Positions 27,001 to 36,499 are shown, counted from the stretch's first letter. The stretch is 64,000 bases of DNA from Notospermus geniculatus (GCA_002633025.1 NMRB01000398.1:292352-356351); one strand, 5' to 3'. Program-made: numbers and translations. The notes: a model not told the origin generated them from the sequence alone.

Positions 27001-30000
27001 GGTGAAGGCGTTTATTGCATGTGAGTGTCATCCTAGCCTCCACTGCCTCCCAAATTTGAGCCAACTTTACCTGGATTTGTACTGTTTTATGGTAATTGAA
27101 ACACATACATGTACTAGAATTAGCCAAGTGGTAAGTGTCAGGCTGGGTAGACTGGACGCCTGTGGCCATAGGCTGGTCACTGTCAGTCAGTCTTGATTGT
27201 TGTGCTCACTGTAATTCCTAATGGTGACGTTATGGAATCAATTGACAGGCTGGTCCCTTGTGGACACATGGGTAAACTCGTTTTGTAATTCATGGTGTGA
27301 CTGTGATTGTGACGTAAGTTGTTGTAATTTTTTAACGACCTTTGGAATCGGGTATAACACATATTTTCTTGCATTTTTTGTGAGTTTTGCCTGTGCCGTT
27401 GGTATAAACTATTCAGTGTAATACTACAAAGGAGAGTAGGCTCTCCCACACATTTTCCTGAGTTTCAAGTACATGCCTGAAAGAAGCACTTCATGATACA
27501 TACATGTATTCCTATTTCCTTTTGCTTTGTACATCGCTCAGAATATTGGACTGTGTCTGTGGCTGACATAGGACTTGCTTATACAATTAGATTAGTCTGG
27601 TCTCTTGCTTACTGCTTCTGTAGCTGAAATGAAAGATAGAATTTCTTCATTTTTGTCGCCGTGCCCTGTCTTTGCTTAACAGAGGCAATACCAGTTAAAT
27701 ACTTGCCATGATCAGTCAGGAAAGCATATGATCTGCTCTAACAACTCAGCCCTAAAAGAACACAGATATAAATTGGGCCATATGAATAAAGAATAGTAAA
27801 TGCTTTTATTTGAAGTTTGCAATAGAAATGGACTAGGCAATGCTGCACAAATCTGAAGTAAAAGCATTTGCTAGTCTTTATTCATATGACCAAGTCTTGG
27901 TAGAAATGCTGAGAAGTTCTTTTCGTTTCTCATCACTGATCTGAGTGTTCCTTCCAATCCTGTTTACAGGGAGAAGAGAAGCGTCCGTTCAGTCCATCAC
28001 CACCAAGTAGGACGCTCAGTCCTTCCCCCGCTGATGGCTCCCCCGAGGAGAAGCCAGCTGAAGAGCCTGAGCAAGAGGCCCCAGCCGCACCAGCAGCCGT
28101 GTCAGCATCTTCTACCCCTGGCGATGACAAGCCTAAGTTCAAATCGGCACTTTTACAGAACATGCTTGAGAAGCGGAGCAGCGGTGGAGAGGAGATGGGT
28201 GAAAGGAAATTCAAATCTCCTCTACTGGCTTCTATGATGTCGAAGAGAGCGGCGAAAAAAGAAGATGAGGGTAGATCCGCCGATTCTAGTCCTACTCACG
28301 AGGTGGATACGCCTTTGGTGAAACCCGACGATGGGTCGGACGACAAGGAGTCACTAAAGAGTCCAGACGAGGACAAAGATGTTGACACCACATTCGATAG
28401 TGCCACGGCCGCATCGAAAAAGGATGAGGCCAATCAAAACGTTGTTAGTGATAGTGACTCTTCATCTAGCTTGTCCAATCAAATCTCTGAGACTGCTAAT
28501 GACAGTGCTAACGTGACTTTGACGCCCCCTGCCTCCAGTGTGACGCTACTAAATGGAGGATCGGAGGGTACCAAATCAGTGACTGTGAATGGAATTAAGG
28601 ATGATTATGAAGTAGATAATCCTGCCGTCATAGATACTAGGTGAGTATAGCACTACTATCACCTACATGTAATTGCGTTAAAAAGTAAGGAGCATGCCAC
28701 CAGTTTACCCTTTATATGGTGGGTGTACACTACCGACTACCAGTTCTACCAATTGTATGGTGCAGAGTACACTAGGCTACCAGTGAGTTTTACCAATTGT
28801 AGGTAGGTAGTACACTACAGTTTTACCAATTGTAGTGTAGGGGTACACTACCAGTTTTGCCAATTGTAGTGTGAGGAGTACACTACCAGTTGCCAGTTGT
28901 AGGGTGACGGGTACACTACCAGTTTTACCAACAGTTGGGGGTCCTTTACCTATGATTTTCTGGAGATTGTGATTCTCTGAAATTTGTCATTCACTTCAAA
29001 ATGTTCTTTTTCCTACATCTACCATTTACTTTCAGTCTTTCACTTAAACTTCACCAATCAAGCCAGCCGCCCCTTGCAGACAGCATGCAAGGCTCGACCA
29101 CATCCAATGAATTTGAGGAAGTAATCGATCTCTCCAATAGCAATAAAGCTGCCGATATCCAGCAGAACACGCAGTTGGACGCGGATCTCCTCAATTCTAA
29201 CATGGATGCTTTGACGTCAACGACGGACCACCCGACGCCGTTGATCGCTTTTGAAGACAATGCTGCTTTTAAACAAGAATCTGTAGCAGGTACTGATCTA
29301 GGCTTTCTGGGTTTCGAGGCGCCACCTAGTTTAGAAAAGGTAACATAGATGGTTTGTGCTTTGCGTGGCATATGATGTGATGTTAGCACAGGTATTTTCG
29401 TCGGTGTGGCAGGGCCAGGTTGATTTTCAATAGTAGATGGGCAATCGATGTTACATCCTAGATTTTGTATTTGGTTTTCTCATTTTCATGGATGGATATT
29501 GATTTATCTGTGGTCTGTAGGGAATTAGGGTCTTGTGGTTTATCCACGGTGATTCTGTTCTGTCTAAAATTGCTGATCCAGACAGGTTTCATTAAGTGCC
29601 TATCATTTCTTTTTAATATGACAAATATTTTAAAAAATGACGCAATTTCTACATAATATTATGTAATCAACAAAAGTCATGTCAAAGTTGTTTGCAGATT
29701 AGCCCCATACTGTGCAGATTAGTAAGAAAGTGTGCAGGCCTATTGATCCAGGGCTTACTGGAGACCCCATTTGATATCACTGAACACATACCGGTATTTC
29801 CCTTCAAAATGGGTGTTATTTTCATTCAGCCCAAGACTGATTTAATGTTTATATGCTGGTACAATGCTATTCTCAGTACTGTAGTAATAGAAATTTGACC
29901 ACAAGTGAGATTTTCCCTCAGATTTCTCTGCAGGGTTTTCTTCTGATCCCTGCTCAAAGGAATGATACCGGTAAATCCTTTGAGTGCTGTGTGCTGGTTT

Positions 30001-32201
30001 GGTTGTTGGCTAACCAACCTCTACTGGGTTTTGGTGGTCAGTTAACATTGGTAGCCCTGTCCACTATTGAGAATTTGCATGGTCAACCTGGCCTCAGTCA
30101 CGGTGCTATGTCTTGTATCAACGTAAGTACACATCACAATCCCCATGTTCATACTTTTTCACATTTTTAAAGGTCAACTTGAATAAGTTGAGACTCCGAC
30201 CTTTTGTCTGTTGGTGCAAAAAATGCATGCTGTCAGAGTGGCGCAATGGAAACATCGGCGCCTGTCACCTCTGAGGTCGCGGGTTCGATTCCCGGTCGGG
30301 TCCGTGTCTCATGTGATAGAGAGGGCGACTCTCTTTGACAGCGCAGGTTTTCTCCGGGCACTCCGGTTTCCTCCTGCATTACATTAAAATCGCCCAATAT
30401 TGTCTATAGAACCAATAATGCCGAATTTGGCGCTCGGTTCTCAATTCAATATTTATTTATCCCCATGTTTTTCAAACGGAATGCAACACTTGGCCCCAAG
30501 TCCTATTCTCTTCGCTGGCACGGTATTTTGCTTCTCATATCTTATTGTGCATCGGGTTTCTGCCGATCCTGGGCCCAAGTTGTGTGAATTAGTATGACCT
30601 TGAGTTGGGTGAGTTTTGCCCACCAAAATTTATGAGACTTGATCTTACTGTAAATTCCTTCTCAGTCACTATACTTCAAGAACTTTTTGGCAGAACCCTG
30701 GACCTGACATTTTGTCAGCTTATGTCTATTTCATCTGTCTCTGCATGAAATCTACATATGTGGTGTTCTTCATGTAAAAGTGAGTCTGCTCTTCACCATC
30801 GGTTCACCCAGTGTATCTCGTTCCCAGGCGATCATTGGTAAATACTAGTATGCCAGGCGTGTATGACTGTATGATCAGTAGGCCTGGGCACCAGGTATGC
30901 TAGGCCATTGTGAGTGGGTGGTTGTCAATTTGGGATTAAGTTGACCCTCTGGATTAAAGAAACTGGCCAGAAATATTGTGTCATGTGAAGAGAACTGGGC
31001 TGTCATATCTGATGTCTACACAACGATATAATTGTAAAGCCTTGTGTTAAGTTCGGTGTACCACGCGATTCACAAAGCACAAACTATCAGAATGTTACGT
31101 GTTTGTTTTGTTCCGTTGGCTTTTGTCGGAAGAAGCATGAAGTTTTCACTTTGAAAGTCGTGTATGGTTTTGAGATTCTTCTTATGATGTGATAAGTCAC
31201 TGCCTTAAAGATAATATATCACGACTTCATTGTTTTCATTCAATGTTTGTAAACATGGATGTTTACATGATGTTATTTTGGACTTTCGGGACATGCCGAC
31301 CCACCAAAATGAATACTTTTTGAATCAACAGAATTTCTAGAGAGGTGTGCCACCAACAGATTACTCGTAAGACAAAGAAAACCTGGACATAAACAAACAA
31401 AATGTAAATAAACAATGAATTTCGTGGCCCGCGAAAATACCCGTGATATATTATCTTTAAAATCATGCCAGTGGGAAGTCATGTGTTTCCTGGAGGAGTG
31501 TGCAATGGGAAGACATGTTTCCTGTACAAATGTGCAATGGGAAGCCACATTTTCCTGTGTAAGTGTGCAGTGGGAAGATATGTTTCCTGTACAAATGTAC
31601 TGTGGGAAGCCACATTTTCCTGTACAAGTGTGCAGTGGAAAGATGTGTTTCCTGTACAAATGTACTATGGGAAGGCTGTACACCTCCAGCTCTGCTGTGG
31701 AAAGTGTGTTTCCGGTGCAGTTGAAAGCCATGTGTTTCCTATACTACTGTGTGACTAAAATATGATGAAATGTAGCAAAAACCATGTAAAGATTGATTTG
31801 GAATTACAGAATTTTTGAAAAGAATAAGGAATGAATCAATTTTGTTCTGTTTTCAGACCTGTTGTCATGAAGAGCCATGTATGTGTATGCAAGGACAAAC
31901 CAGCCCGATGAGGCCGAGCGTGTTCGACGTAGAAAACGCCAATGCGCCCAATGACAATATGGTGACGGATGCATCGCATACTACACAACAGGCTGCTTCT
32001 GGAGCTGCCTTCGATAGCAACGCATCGCCCGATATTGACCTGCTTTGGGCTAATGTAGAAACTGTGATGCAACAGAAGGGAGAGACCGTGTTGACCTCCC
32101 TCGGTCTGCAGGGTACGGCGTCGAATACAACGAATCCGGATAGTCGTACGGAAGAAGAAGAGCAACTGTGGCAAAAAATAGAAACCGGGAATTCATCATA
32201 A
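5889..32201 (+). CDS. MAP7: MAP7/ensconsin family microtubule-associated protein (3' part of gene, ten exons)
   Basis: MAP7 proteins bind microtubules through an N-terminal coiled coil (not in the window) and recruit and activate kinesin-1 through a second charged coiled coil, the MAP7 domain. Ten exons with GT/AG borders and matching phases join into one frame of 872 residues ending in TAA. Order: a Ser/Arg/Pro-rich linker with SKRLSSS, a Lys/Glu segment, then the MAP7 domain (starting EEYKAKLAEKRRQAREKAE and ending ERLERKKRLEMIMKRVK, close to vertebrate MAP7), a long acidic Ser/Pro region, and the conserved C-terminal pair FEEVIDL and PLIAFEDN. A further exon adds 115 codons beyond the usual vertebrate end. 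Identification as the MAP7/MAP7D family is secure; which vertebrate paralogue it matches is moot, since invertebrates usually have one. Introns reach about 9 kb and are rich in mobile elements. Confidence 0.93.
6644..7030. mobile_element. Non-autonomous TTAA-flanked inverted-repeat element, copy 1
   Basis: A 387-bp element bounded by TTAA at both ends with termini TTAAAGCGAATGGCTCG inverted at the other side, then GTTTGTTTAC. A TTAA target and short terminal repeats are typical of piggyBac-like MITEs. Copy 2 is at 39256-39641. No transposase frame. Confidence 0.8.
7497..7661 (+). CDS. MAP7: MAP7 exon: linker
   Basis: Acceptor TTACACAG, donor G|GTAAGG; phase 1 at both ends, so it can be included or skipped without a frameshift. 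Encodes 55 residues, including EPRRHSLPVSQMPEQLPLRY. No recognised domain; it is called an exon from splice sites, phase and open frame. Confidence 0.6.
7953..8537. mobile_element. MITE (8005-8478) inserted inside a tandem duplication
   Basis: Termini ATATGTGACCC..CCATGGCT..AAAGGCCC are inverted at the right end (GGGCC.TTTAAGCCATGG.GGGTCACATAT). A 54-bp sequence beginning ATGTCAGGAAGTTAGGTAAC occurs identically on both sides (7953-8006 and 8484-8537), far longer than a target-site duplication. The element seems to have landed at the junction of an existing tandem repeat. Confidence 0.75.
9467..9675. mobile_element. MITE with TATGTGACCC termini
   Basis: Left end CATATGTGACCCGGCAC..AAATGAGTCGG returns inverted at the right end; about 45 bp of inverted repeat. 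The outer bases match the termini of the 8005-8478 element, so both probably share a transposase. Frames seen in it on both strands reflect the palindrome, not genes. Confidence 0.75.
9760..9866. mobile_element. Short foldback element, ATCAGTGGG family
   Basis: ATCAGTGGG ... TTGAAGTAATAGCTC is inverted as GTAGCTATTACGTCAA ... CCACTGATC. The same termini bound 18183-18303, and a related arm is at 15215-15250. Confidence 0.6.
10490..10935. repeat. Minisatellite, about 24-28-bp unit
   Basis: Roughly 16 imperfect copies of a unit like AACAATAAGCTTGTCAACTG. The unit carries a HindIII-type AAGCTT in most copies. Intronic in MAP7. Confidence 0.85.
13933..14355. mobile_element. Inverted-repeat element with CAGGGTTCGTAC termini
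   Basis: Begins CAGGGTTCGTAC and ends GTACGAACCCTG, with reiterated 'CCTTGAAAAGTCCTGGAATTT' type sequence inside. It is flanked on both sides by TGCATT, a plausible 6-bp target duplication. Non-autonomous DNA transposon; superfamily not assigned. Confidence 0.75.
14807..15037 (+). CDS. MAP7: MAP7 exon: basic Ser/Pro-rich linker
   Basis: Acceptor CATCTGATAG, donor G|GTACTT; phase 1 at both ends; 77 residues. Contains SRAVPRRPQSSQSETASS and SPARKPRPRSIAG, typical of the basic linker between the two MAP7 coiled coils. Called from frame, phase and composition. Confidence 0.7.
16042..16235 (+). CDS. MAP7: MAP7 exon: KEKERERLEK segment
   Basis: Acceptor GATTTTCTAG, donor AAG|GTGAGT; enters phase 1 and leaves phase 0. 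Encodes a Lys/Glu/Arg helix-forming run (KLKEKEKERERLEKGRKEK) followed by STPPPPKVNITKSIDRM. The in-frame ATG at 15999 lies upstream of the acceptor, so it is intronic or an alternative promoter start. Confidence 0.8.
16968..17092. mobile_element. Foldback element, GGGCCGTATTCTAGAAG termini
   Basis: GGGCCGTATTCTAGAAGC is inverted at the right end, with 'CCTTAACTCTAAGG' and 'CTTAACGTTAAGG' inside. About 125 bp. Confidence 0.75.
18183..18303. mobile_element. Short foldback element, ATCAGTGGG family
   Basis: ATCAGTGGG at the left and CCCACTGATC at the right, with inner AGAGCTATTACTTCAA. Same family as 9760-9866. Confidence 0.55.
18217..19341. repeat. 1.1-kb direct duplication, copy 1
   Basis: Near-identical to 19651-20751, apart from small indels and substitutions. 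It ends exactly at a single N (19342). Probably an unmerged haplotype duplicate within a MAP7 intron. Confidence 0.9.
19651..20751. repeat. 1.1-kb direct duplication, copy 2
   Basis: Second copy of 18217-19341 in the same orientation. It continues into unique sequence at 20752, so this copy probably carries the true right-hand junction. Confidence 0.9.
21755..21880. repeat. Short tandem repeat, CATTTCT(A/G)AAGAAAT unit
   Basis: About six degenerate copies of CCATTTCTAAAGAAATCTT. Confidence 0.6.
22146..22297. mobile_element. Foldback element, ATGCCCGCTGTACAC termini
   Basis: ATGCCCGCTGTACAC followed by ATCAAATTTTTCATC is inverted at the right end. About 150 bp; no coding potential. Confidence 0.7.
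23221..23626. mobile_element. Long-arm foldback element (TTAAGGGCCATATTCATAAA), copy 1
   Basis: Arms of over 80 bp start GGGCCATATTCATAAAGGG and include GCGTACAAATTCTGCAT and AAAGGCCTAGAAAACTATTG. An inner inverted pair surrounds the ACGCGT region. A second copy, inverted inside and truncated at its right end, is at 45418-45730. Confidence 0.85.
23908..24018. mobile_element. Foldback element, GGGCCTGTTTCATAAAGT family
   Basis: GGGCCTGTTTCATAAAGT and inverted ACTTTATGAAACAGGCCC enclose inner arms TTTAAGCTAATG / CATTAGCTTAAA. A relative lies at 34166-34268. Confidence 0.8.
24895..25109 (+). CDS. MAP7: MAP7 exon: start of the MAP7 domain
   Basis: Acceptor CTCCTTTCAG, donor AA|GTACGT; enters phase 0 and leaves phase 2. 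After a Lys/Glu/Pro-rich lead comes EEEYKAKLAEKRRQAREKAE, the hallmark opening of the kinesin-binding coiled coil. Confidence 0.95.
25179..25437. mobile_element. Foldback element just after a MAP7 exon
   Basis: TAGACAAACCCCAAATT..AGATCTGCGCACTTC..GCCGAAATCGTAAACAG returns inverted at 25351-25437. The arms are about 70 bp. Confidence 0.75.
25549..25621 (-). mobile_element. tRNA-derived SINE head
   Basis: On the minus strand an A-box-like GAGTGGCAGAGTTGAC and a B box GGGTTCGATCCC are correctly spaced. It directly abuts the foldback element at 25640. Confidence 0.6.
25640..25883. mobile_element. Foldback element, AAGGCCCGTGTACACTATC termini
   Basis: AAGGCCCGTGTACACTATCA is inverted at the right end. 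The interior is dense in the palindrome ACACATGT and its variants. Confidence 0.8.
26021..26201 (+). CDS. MAP7: MAP7 exon: MAP7 domain core
   Basis: Acceptor TGTCTTGCAG, donor GCG|GTAAGA; enters phase 2 and leaves phase 0. Encodes a pure Glu/Arg/Lys coiled coil including ERRRMEEQLRMMEEARKAED. Kinesin-1 recruiting region by family knowledge. Confidence 0.95.
26457..26618 (+). CDS. MAP7: MAP7 exon: end of the MAP7 domain
   Basis: Acceptor TGACTTACAG; phase 0 at both ends. It ends the coiled coil with ERLERKKRLEMIMKRVK, almost the vertebrate sequence. The donor is AAG|GTGTGG as listed; an alternative at 26609 (ACG|GTACAA) would drop three residues and keep frame. Confidence 0.95.
27776..27892. 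mobile_element. Foldback element, GGCCATATGAATAAAGA family
   Basis: TCATATGAATAAAGA-type ends are inverted (TCTTTATTCATATGACC) with AATGCTTTTA inside. A diverged copy is at 58703-58820. Confidence 0.7.
27970..28640 (+). CDS. MAP7: MAP7 exon: long acidic Ser/Pro-rich region with a duplicated KFKSxLLxxMxxKR motif
   Basis: Acceptor CTGTTTACAG, donor AG|GTGAGT; enters phase 0 and leaves phase 2; 223 codons. It opens with Ser/Pro repeats (PFSPSPPSRTLSPSPADGSP), then two copies of a basic amphipathic motif, KFKSALLQNMLEKR and KFKSPLLASMMSKR, and ends in a low-complexity acidic Ser/Thr stretch. Confidence 0.95.
28722..28932. repeat. Minisatellite, about 33-38-bp unit
   Basis: About six copies of GTACACTACCAGTTTTACCA followed by ATTGTAG in the intron immediately after the long exon. 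Confidence 0.8.
29036..29339 (+). CDS. MAP7: MAP7 exon: conserved C-terminal FEEVIDL / PLIAFEDN motifs
   Basis: Acceptor TTACTTTCAG, donor AAG|GTAACA; enters phase 2 and leaves phase 0. Carries NEFEEVIDLSNSNK and TPLIAFEDNAAF, matching NFEEIINL and NPILAFDDEG near the C-terminus of vertebrate MAP7. If the donor is not used, translation ends after Val-Thr at 29348, giving a shorter, more vertebrate-like protein. Confidence 0.93.
30231..30455 (+). mobile_element. tRNA-derived SINE, near full length
   Basis: Pol III promoter in place: A box GAGTGGCGCAATGG, B box GGTTCGATTCC at 30282-30292. The body contains TTTTCTCCGGGCACTCCGG and ends in an AT-rich tail. It is the best-preserved SINE here; related fragments are at 53641-53695 and 54600-54715. 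Confidence 0.8.
31466..31745. repeat. Minisatellite, 32-33-bp unit, open in several frames
   Basis: About eight copies of TGTGCAATGGGAAGACATGT followed by TTCCTGTACAAA. The Cys-rich frames on both strands are by-products of the repeat. It lies about 110 bp before the last MAP7 exon. Confidence 0.85.
31857..32201 (+). CDS. MAP7: MAP7 terminal exon: C-terminal extension
   Basis: Acceptor CTGTTTTCAG; enters phase 0, matching the preceding donor; ends in TAA. Opens with a Cys cluster (TCCHEEPCMCMQ), then an acidic tail with DIDLLWANVETVMQQKG and EEEEQLWQKIETGNSS, two similar LLWxxVE / LWQKIE stretches. I know no vertebrate counterpart; assignment rests on phase, position and the nearby poly(A) signal. 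Confidence 0.75.
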   Translation, partial: TCCHEEPCMCMQGQTSPMRPSVFDVENANAPNDNMVTDASHTTQQAASGAAFDSNASPDIDLLWANVETVMQQKGETVLTSLGLQGTASNTTNPDSRTEEEEQLWQKIETGNSS

Positions 32202-32213
32202 CAGTTTTCGTGA

Positions 32214-32219
32214 AATAAA
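32214..32219 (+). terminator. Candidate poly(A) signal of MAP7
   Basis: AATAAA 13 bases after the stop codon, with a GT-rich stretch following at 32240-32300. A second AATAAA lies near 32675, so a longer 3' UTR is possible. Confidence 0.4.
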
Positions 32220-34165
32220 TTTGATTTCTGAAAGCCAGGAAATTTCGTGCTCTTCTTCGTGTCGGTGAACACACATTGTTACATCACAGTGTCTCGGCGG
32301 CATTTTTAGTGTGATTTGCTCAGGTATACTCAATGCTCATCAGTTCTACCTAACAACCTAAGAGACTGGTTGGGGAGTCTAAATAATTTATCATGTGTTA
32401 ATGTGTTTTTATAGTCAGAATTTTTGCCATATTTTTTCATATCAGAAAGTTTTGTTACTAATATTATTACCGTCTTTTTATACTGATAACTCTTTGCTGA
32501 TAACCAAGTTTTATTGTGGATCGTGGTGTCTTGGATAACTGAACCAAGAACGTGGAACAATTTTCTGGGTTACCCTTTATAACTGCTTGTTCTTGAGGAA
32601 AGCATATACATGTATCCAAACATAAGCATTCCTGATTTGTATAACAGAGCCAAAAGACAAGAGGTACTTGTTAATAAAATGAACTTCAACTTTGGGGAAA
32701 AAATTCCATGGATGCTAAAAATTGTCAAACATCATACAGAAAAATCAAACCCGCCTAACAGTATGATTTTGTTACAACTTGTTACTTTTGAAATAATTTT
32801 GCATTTTTCCAAAAAAATCCTTTTCAGTGCACCTGTCAGTTCTTTTTAGGTTTTAGTTTAGGTAAACTGAGAAGTTGCGAGTACCTGGCAAGTCATATCA
32901 AAGCATTTCTATGAGCATATTATGGGATGAGTACCTGCCACCTCTGGATGAGTACCTTCTGTTACTTGTAGATTAGTGCTACTCATTTCATGCAGGTTTT
33001 GCTTCTTTTGGTAGTCCCTTAGACATGAAACGTCATCTTTTGTAGTTTGATCAGAAATGGGTACTCACGCTCTGTATTACGGGTACTCTTTAGTGAGTCT
33101 GCGAGTAGTTGTGGGTACTCGTGGGTTTTGGGTACTCATTAGGAGTACCCTTGCTTAGAGGTGAGTACCACTTGGAACCTAACTACTTCGCAGTGTCACA
33201 GCCAGTAATGGTACTAGTCTTATAAGGAGTGGGAAAAGAGTATTATGCTAGCTTGAGGTACTCCTTATGCTTCATAGGGGGCGTGTGACTCCAAACGCAT
33301 GGTACTCATTTTAGGCATGGTACTCACCAATGTGCTTCATGTTGCTTACTCAATGAGTAAACATATATCATGCTTGGAAGTCGGTGTGCAAGATCTACGG
33401 ATTCGAAACTTTCCTAATCTGTGGGAATACTAGACGCTTCAAGCTTGACATGCGACTCTCGTGTACAGTGGGACACTATTTATTCGACTAGGATATTATC
33501 TAGAGACTGCAATGGATGTGCATAATGTAAATAGATATCACAGATTGGTGTACATCATTGGGCAGTTTCTGTATATATATAAACGAGCTGTTTTATTCTG
33601 TGTCGCATGGACGGTTGTTGTTTCTGGATATGTAAGCGTATCAATGGATGACTGTGTGATTTTACTCGGGTGTCTGTAACTGTTAATCTCAAAGAGACCA
33701 ACTTTGAAGTACGTGTGCGTGCTGTATTTTGGTCCTTATCTCAATTCAAAAGGTGTTTATCCTCTGCATGAGCTATTATCATCATAAACCTGCTGTGGTT
33801 TTTCCCCTAAAAAAAGAAAGTAGTACATGAATTTTGCTTTTCTCGCTTGGTGGTGTGGATTTCACGGTAAGGCTATCACAAAATTATGAATTTTTTTGGG
33901 AAAAATCATATTCCATTAAACTTTGTCCATCTTGGTGTGCTACTGTCGCATTTGACAACTTCTGAATATCCACTTTAAAAATGCCTCTGAATTTTATGCA
34001 AATATCATTATTTTTCGTCCTGTCAGGTAGATATTATTCACATCCTTTTCCACTAGTGGTGAACCGTCTAGAATCTGATATGAGGAAGTATATATCGTTC
34101 TCATTGAAGAAAAGAGATTTTGTTGAAAGTATTAGGATTGTTTGCGCCACCTTGAAGATCTGGGA

Positions 34166-34268
34166 CTTGTTTCATAAAGTGGCTTTAAGCTAATGGTACC
34201 ATTAATTCAGTGCATTTTCCATTTGGTTAAAAGTACCTTCAGCATAAAGTCACTTCATGAAACAGGCC
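34166..34268. mobile_element. Foldback element, TTGTTTCATAAAGT family
   Basis: TTGTTTCATAAAGTGGCTTT and inverted AAAGTCACTTCATGAAACAGG; a diverged copy of 23908-24018. Confidence 0.7.
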
Positions 34269-34834
34269 TGTGTTCATTAGGTTACAAGTAATTTACGCGG
34301 GTGAAGTTTCGTAGGTGTTTCGCTGAGAGGTGGCGCAGGAATGTACCATATGGATAATAGCGCACCAGATATCGCATTTGTTTTATAACACTGGAGATAA
34401 TTTTGGATATCGTCCATCAAAAGCAAAACTGCATTTCTATCAGTTTTTCGACATTTTTCTTGAGTTCTGCTTTCGTGTTTGGTTTTGGTGCCATATTGGT
34501 GAATATAATATCCTTGCATCCTGACGTATTTTGATTCAACGCACGGATTGCCCCTCCTTCTTTTTCTCCCGCCATTTCATCGGAGGAAAAATCGGGGGAA
34601 CAATCCACTGATCAAGTAGACTACACAACGTCGAGTTTTTTTTGGCCATTCTTCAATTGATACCTGGCTATACTGCCAGTCATCTGGAGTTGTCTGTATA
34701 CTCTATAATTCTTCATATTCACATATTAAATTTCATGAACTTTGTTGCTGATCTGTGACTTATTTTCTCTGATGGAGTGAGTATTGTGTTGTGTCAGTAA
34801 TAATTACCGTATGATAACAGCAGTCACAGATTGA

Positions 34835-35165
34835 CATATGGCAGGCTCTTGTTGCCATATCTGTTCATATGGCAGGCTCTTATTGCCATGTCTGTTCATG
34901 TGGCAGGCTCTTATTGCCATGTCTGTTCATATGGCAGTTTCTTGTTGCCATGTCTGTTCATATGGCAGGCTCCTATTGCCATGTCTGATCATATGGCAGG
35001 CTCTTGTTGCCTTGCCTCTTCATAAGGCAGGCACTTGTTAACATGTCTGTTCATATGACAGGCTCCTGTTGCCATGTCTATTGATATGGCAGGCTCTTTT
35101 TGCCATGTCTGTTGATATGGCAGGCTCTTGTTGCCATGTCTGTTGATATGGCTGGCTCTTGTCAT
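34835..35165. repeat. Minisatellite, 31-bp unit, about 10-11 copies
   Basis: Unit CATATGGCAGGCTCTTGTTG followed by CCATGTCTGTT; the period is 31 (starts 34835, 34866, 34897...). As 31 is not a multiple of three, each copy is read in a new frame, yet long frames stay open because the unit lacks stops on the sense strand. Confidence 0.95.
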
Positions 35166-36499
35166 CATCTGTCTACCAAAATAGAGTATTAGTTCAATTA
35201 CTTTTATCAAAAATAGATAACCGAGCTTATCTATTTTTGCTTTTATTTAATTGACATGTGGTGCATTGCACCCTTCATGGCTTCAGCTAAGATTAAGTTT
35301 GGGCAAATAAAACTTTTGAGTTCATGCTTCACAACAGGTTTTGTGATAATCGTTAAATTCGCTTCTTTATAGCACACTGAGATGGACTCAACCCATTCAA
35401 ATAAACTAATAGAAGTAATTACGTTAGTGGTTTAAGAATTGATAATATGACCATTAATTTGAGTTCAGATTTGGAATCTGGTTAGACCAGGCAAATTAAT
35501 TCATTTCAGGATGAAATACGTGTACACTTCTTTTAGTTTACTTTGATTTCTAACCATCGTAGAGTGTTTCAGTTATTGCAACAGATGGTGGATCTTGACG
35601 TGAAGACCCTCCTAAAACTGAGGCACAGGTGCCTGAATACCATACCTTTGGAAATCGTCAGTTTACTTTTATATTTGTGAGTTTTATACTCAATTTCCAT
35701 GGCACGGCCTCGGAAGAACTGAATTCTTTTGAACAGGACTGTGAACAGATTATTTAGTTGTGGCACTTCAAGTTGACCTCTTTGAGTTATTAACCAAATT
35801 TCTCCTTTTCCAGGAAGGAAATATACTTGTGATTCAAGAGATTTGTCCAATAGACAAGAAAAAGTATTCTTCGTTCTTGGCTTAGTTTGTATCTTCTCCT
35901 GATGGGGGGCTTCATGGCATTTCAGCTTAGCAGTATCTTATTCTTAGGCACCGGTGTACTACAGGATGGAAAATCTCATAAAATCATCAAATTAACATAA
36001 AAATGTGAGGAAAAAGAGAAGTATTTGGCTCCTCATCTTCACTGTTGGAGTTCTCTTGATTAACATGTATGTTTCAGTTTTGACCCTTCATGTGTCCGGT
36101 GGGATTTTCTCCTTACCCCGGTACATGGGGTTTTGGGGTTCCTCACAGCTATTATGCCATATTATCAGCTTGGCTAGTCTCATAAACGAATCTGGCATTG
36201 GATGAGTTGTAAAGATAACTTTGACTGTATATAACCTGTCTTGGGTACAAAATAATCTTGTGATAATGTGACTGGCCGATTAACTATTGTAGATGTATTG
36301 CTTACGTATAATAATGTCGGATATAGGGATGCTTTGATTAAGGCCTAGCCATGTACAGCACCTGTATTGTACACTTTGATATACCGTAACTGCCGTAGTT
36401 TCATCTCCCCGCCTACTCTTCACGCTAACTGGGTCTACGAAACTGTTCAAGCAGTCTACATTTTGTGCTGAAATGTGTGCAGGGTGTAGGGACAGTCAC

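Noticed and set aside
30231-30310. tRNA gene
   Set aside because: A and B boxes are present, but the ends do not pair as an acceptor stem and a SINE body follows.
31273-31765. Cys-rich repetitive frames on both strands
   Set aside because: Produced by a 32-33-bp minisatellite; repetitive, no signal peptide or conserved spacing.
34831-35210. Repeated Cys/Leu/His peptides
   Set aside because: By-product of the 31-bp minisatellite with the reading frame shifting each unit.
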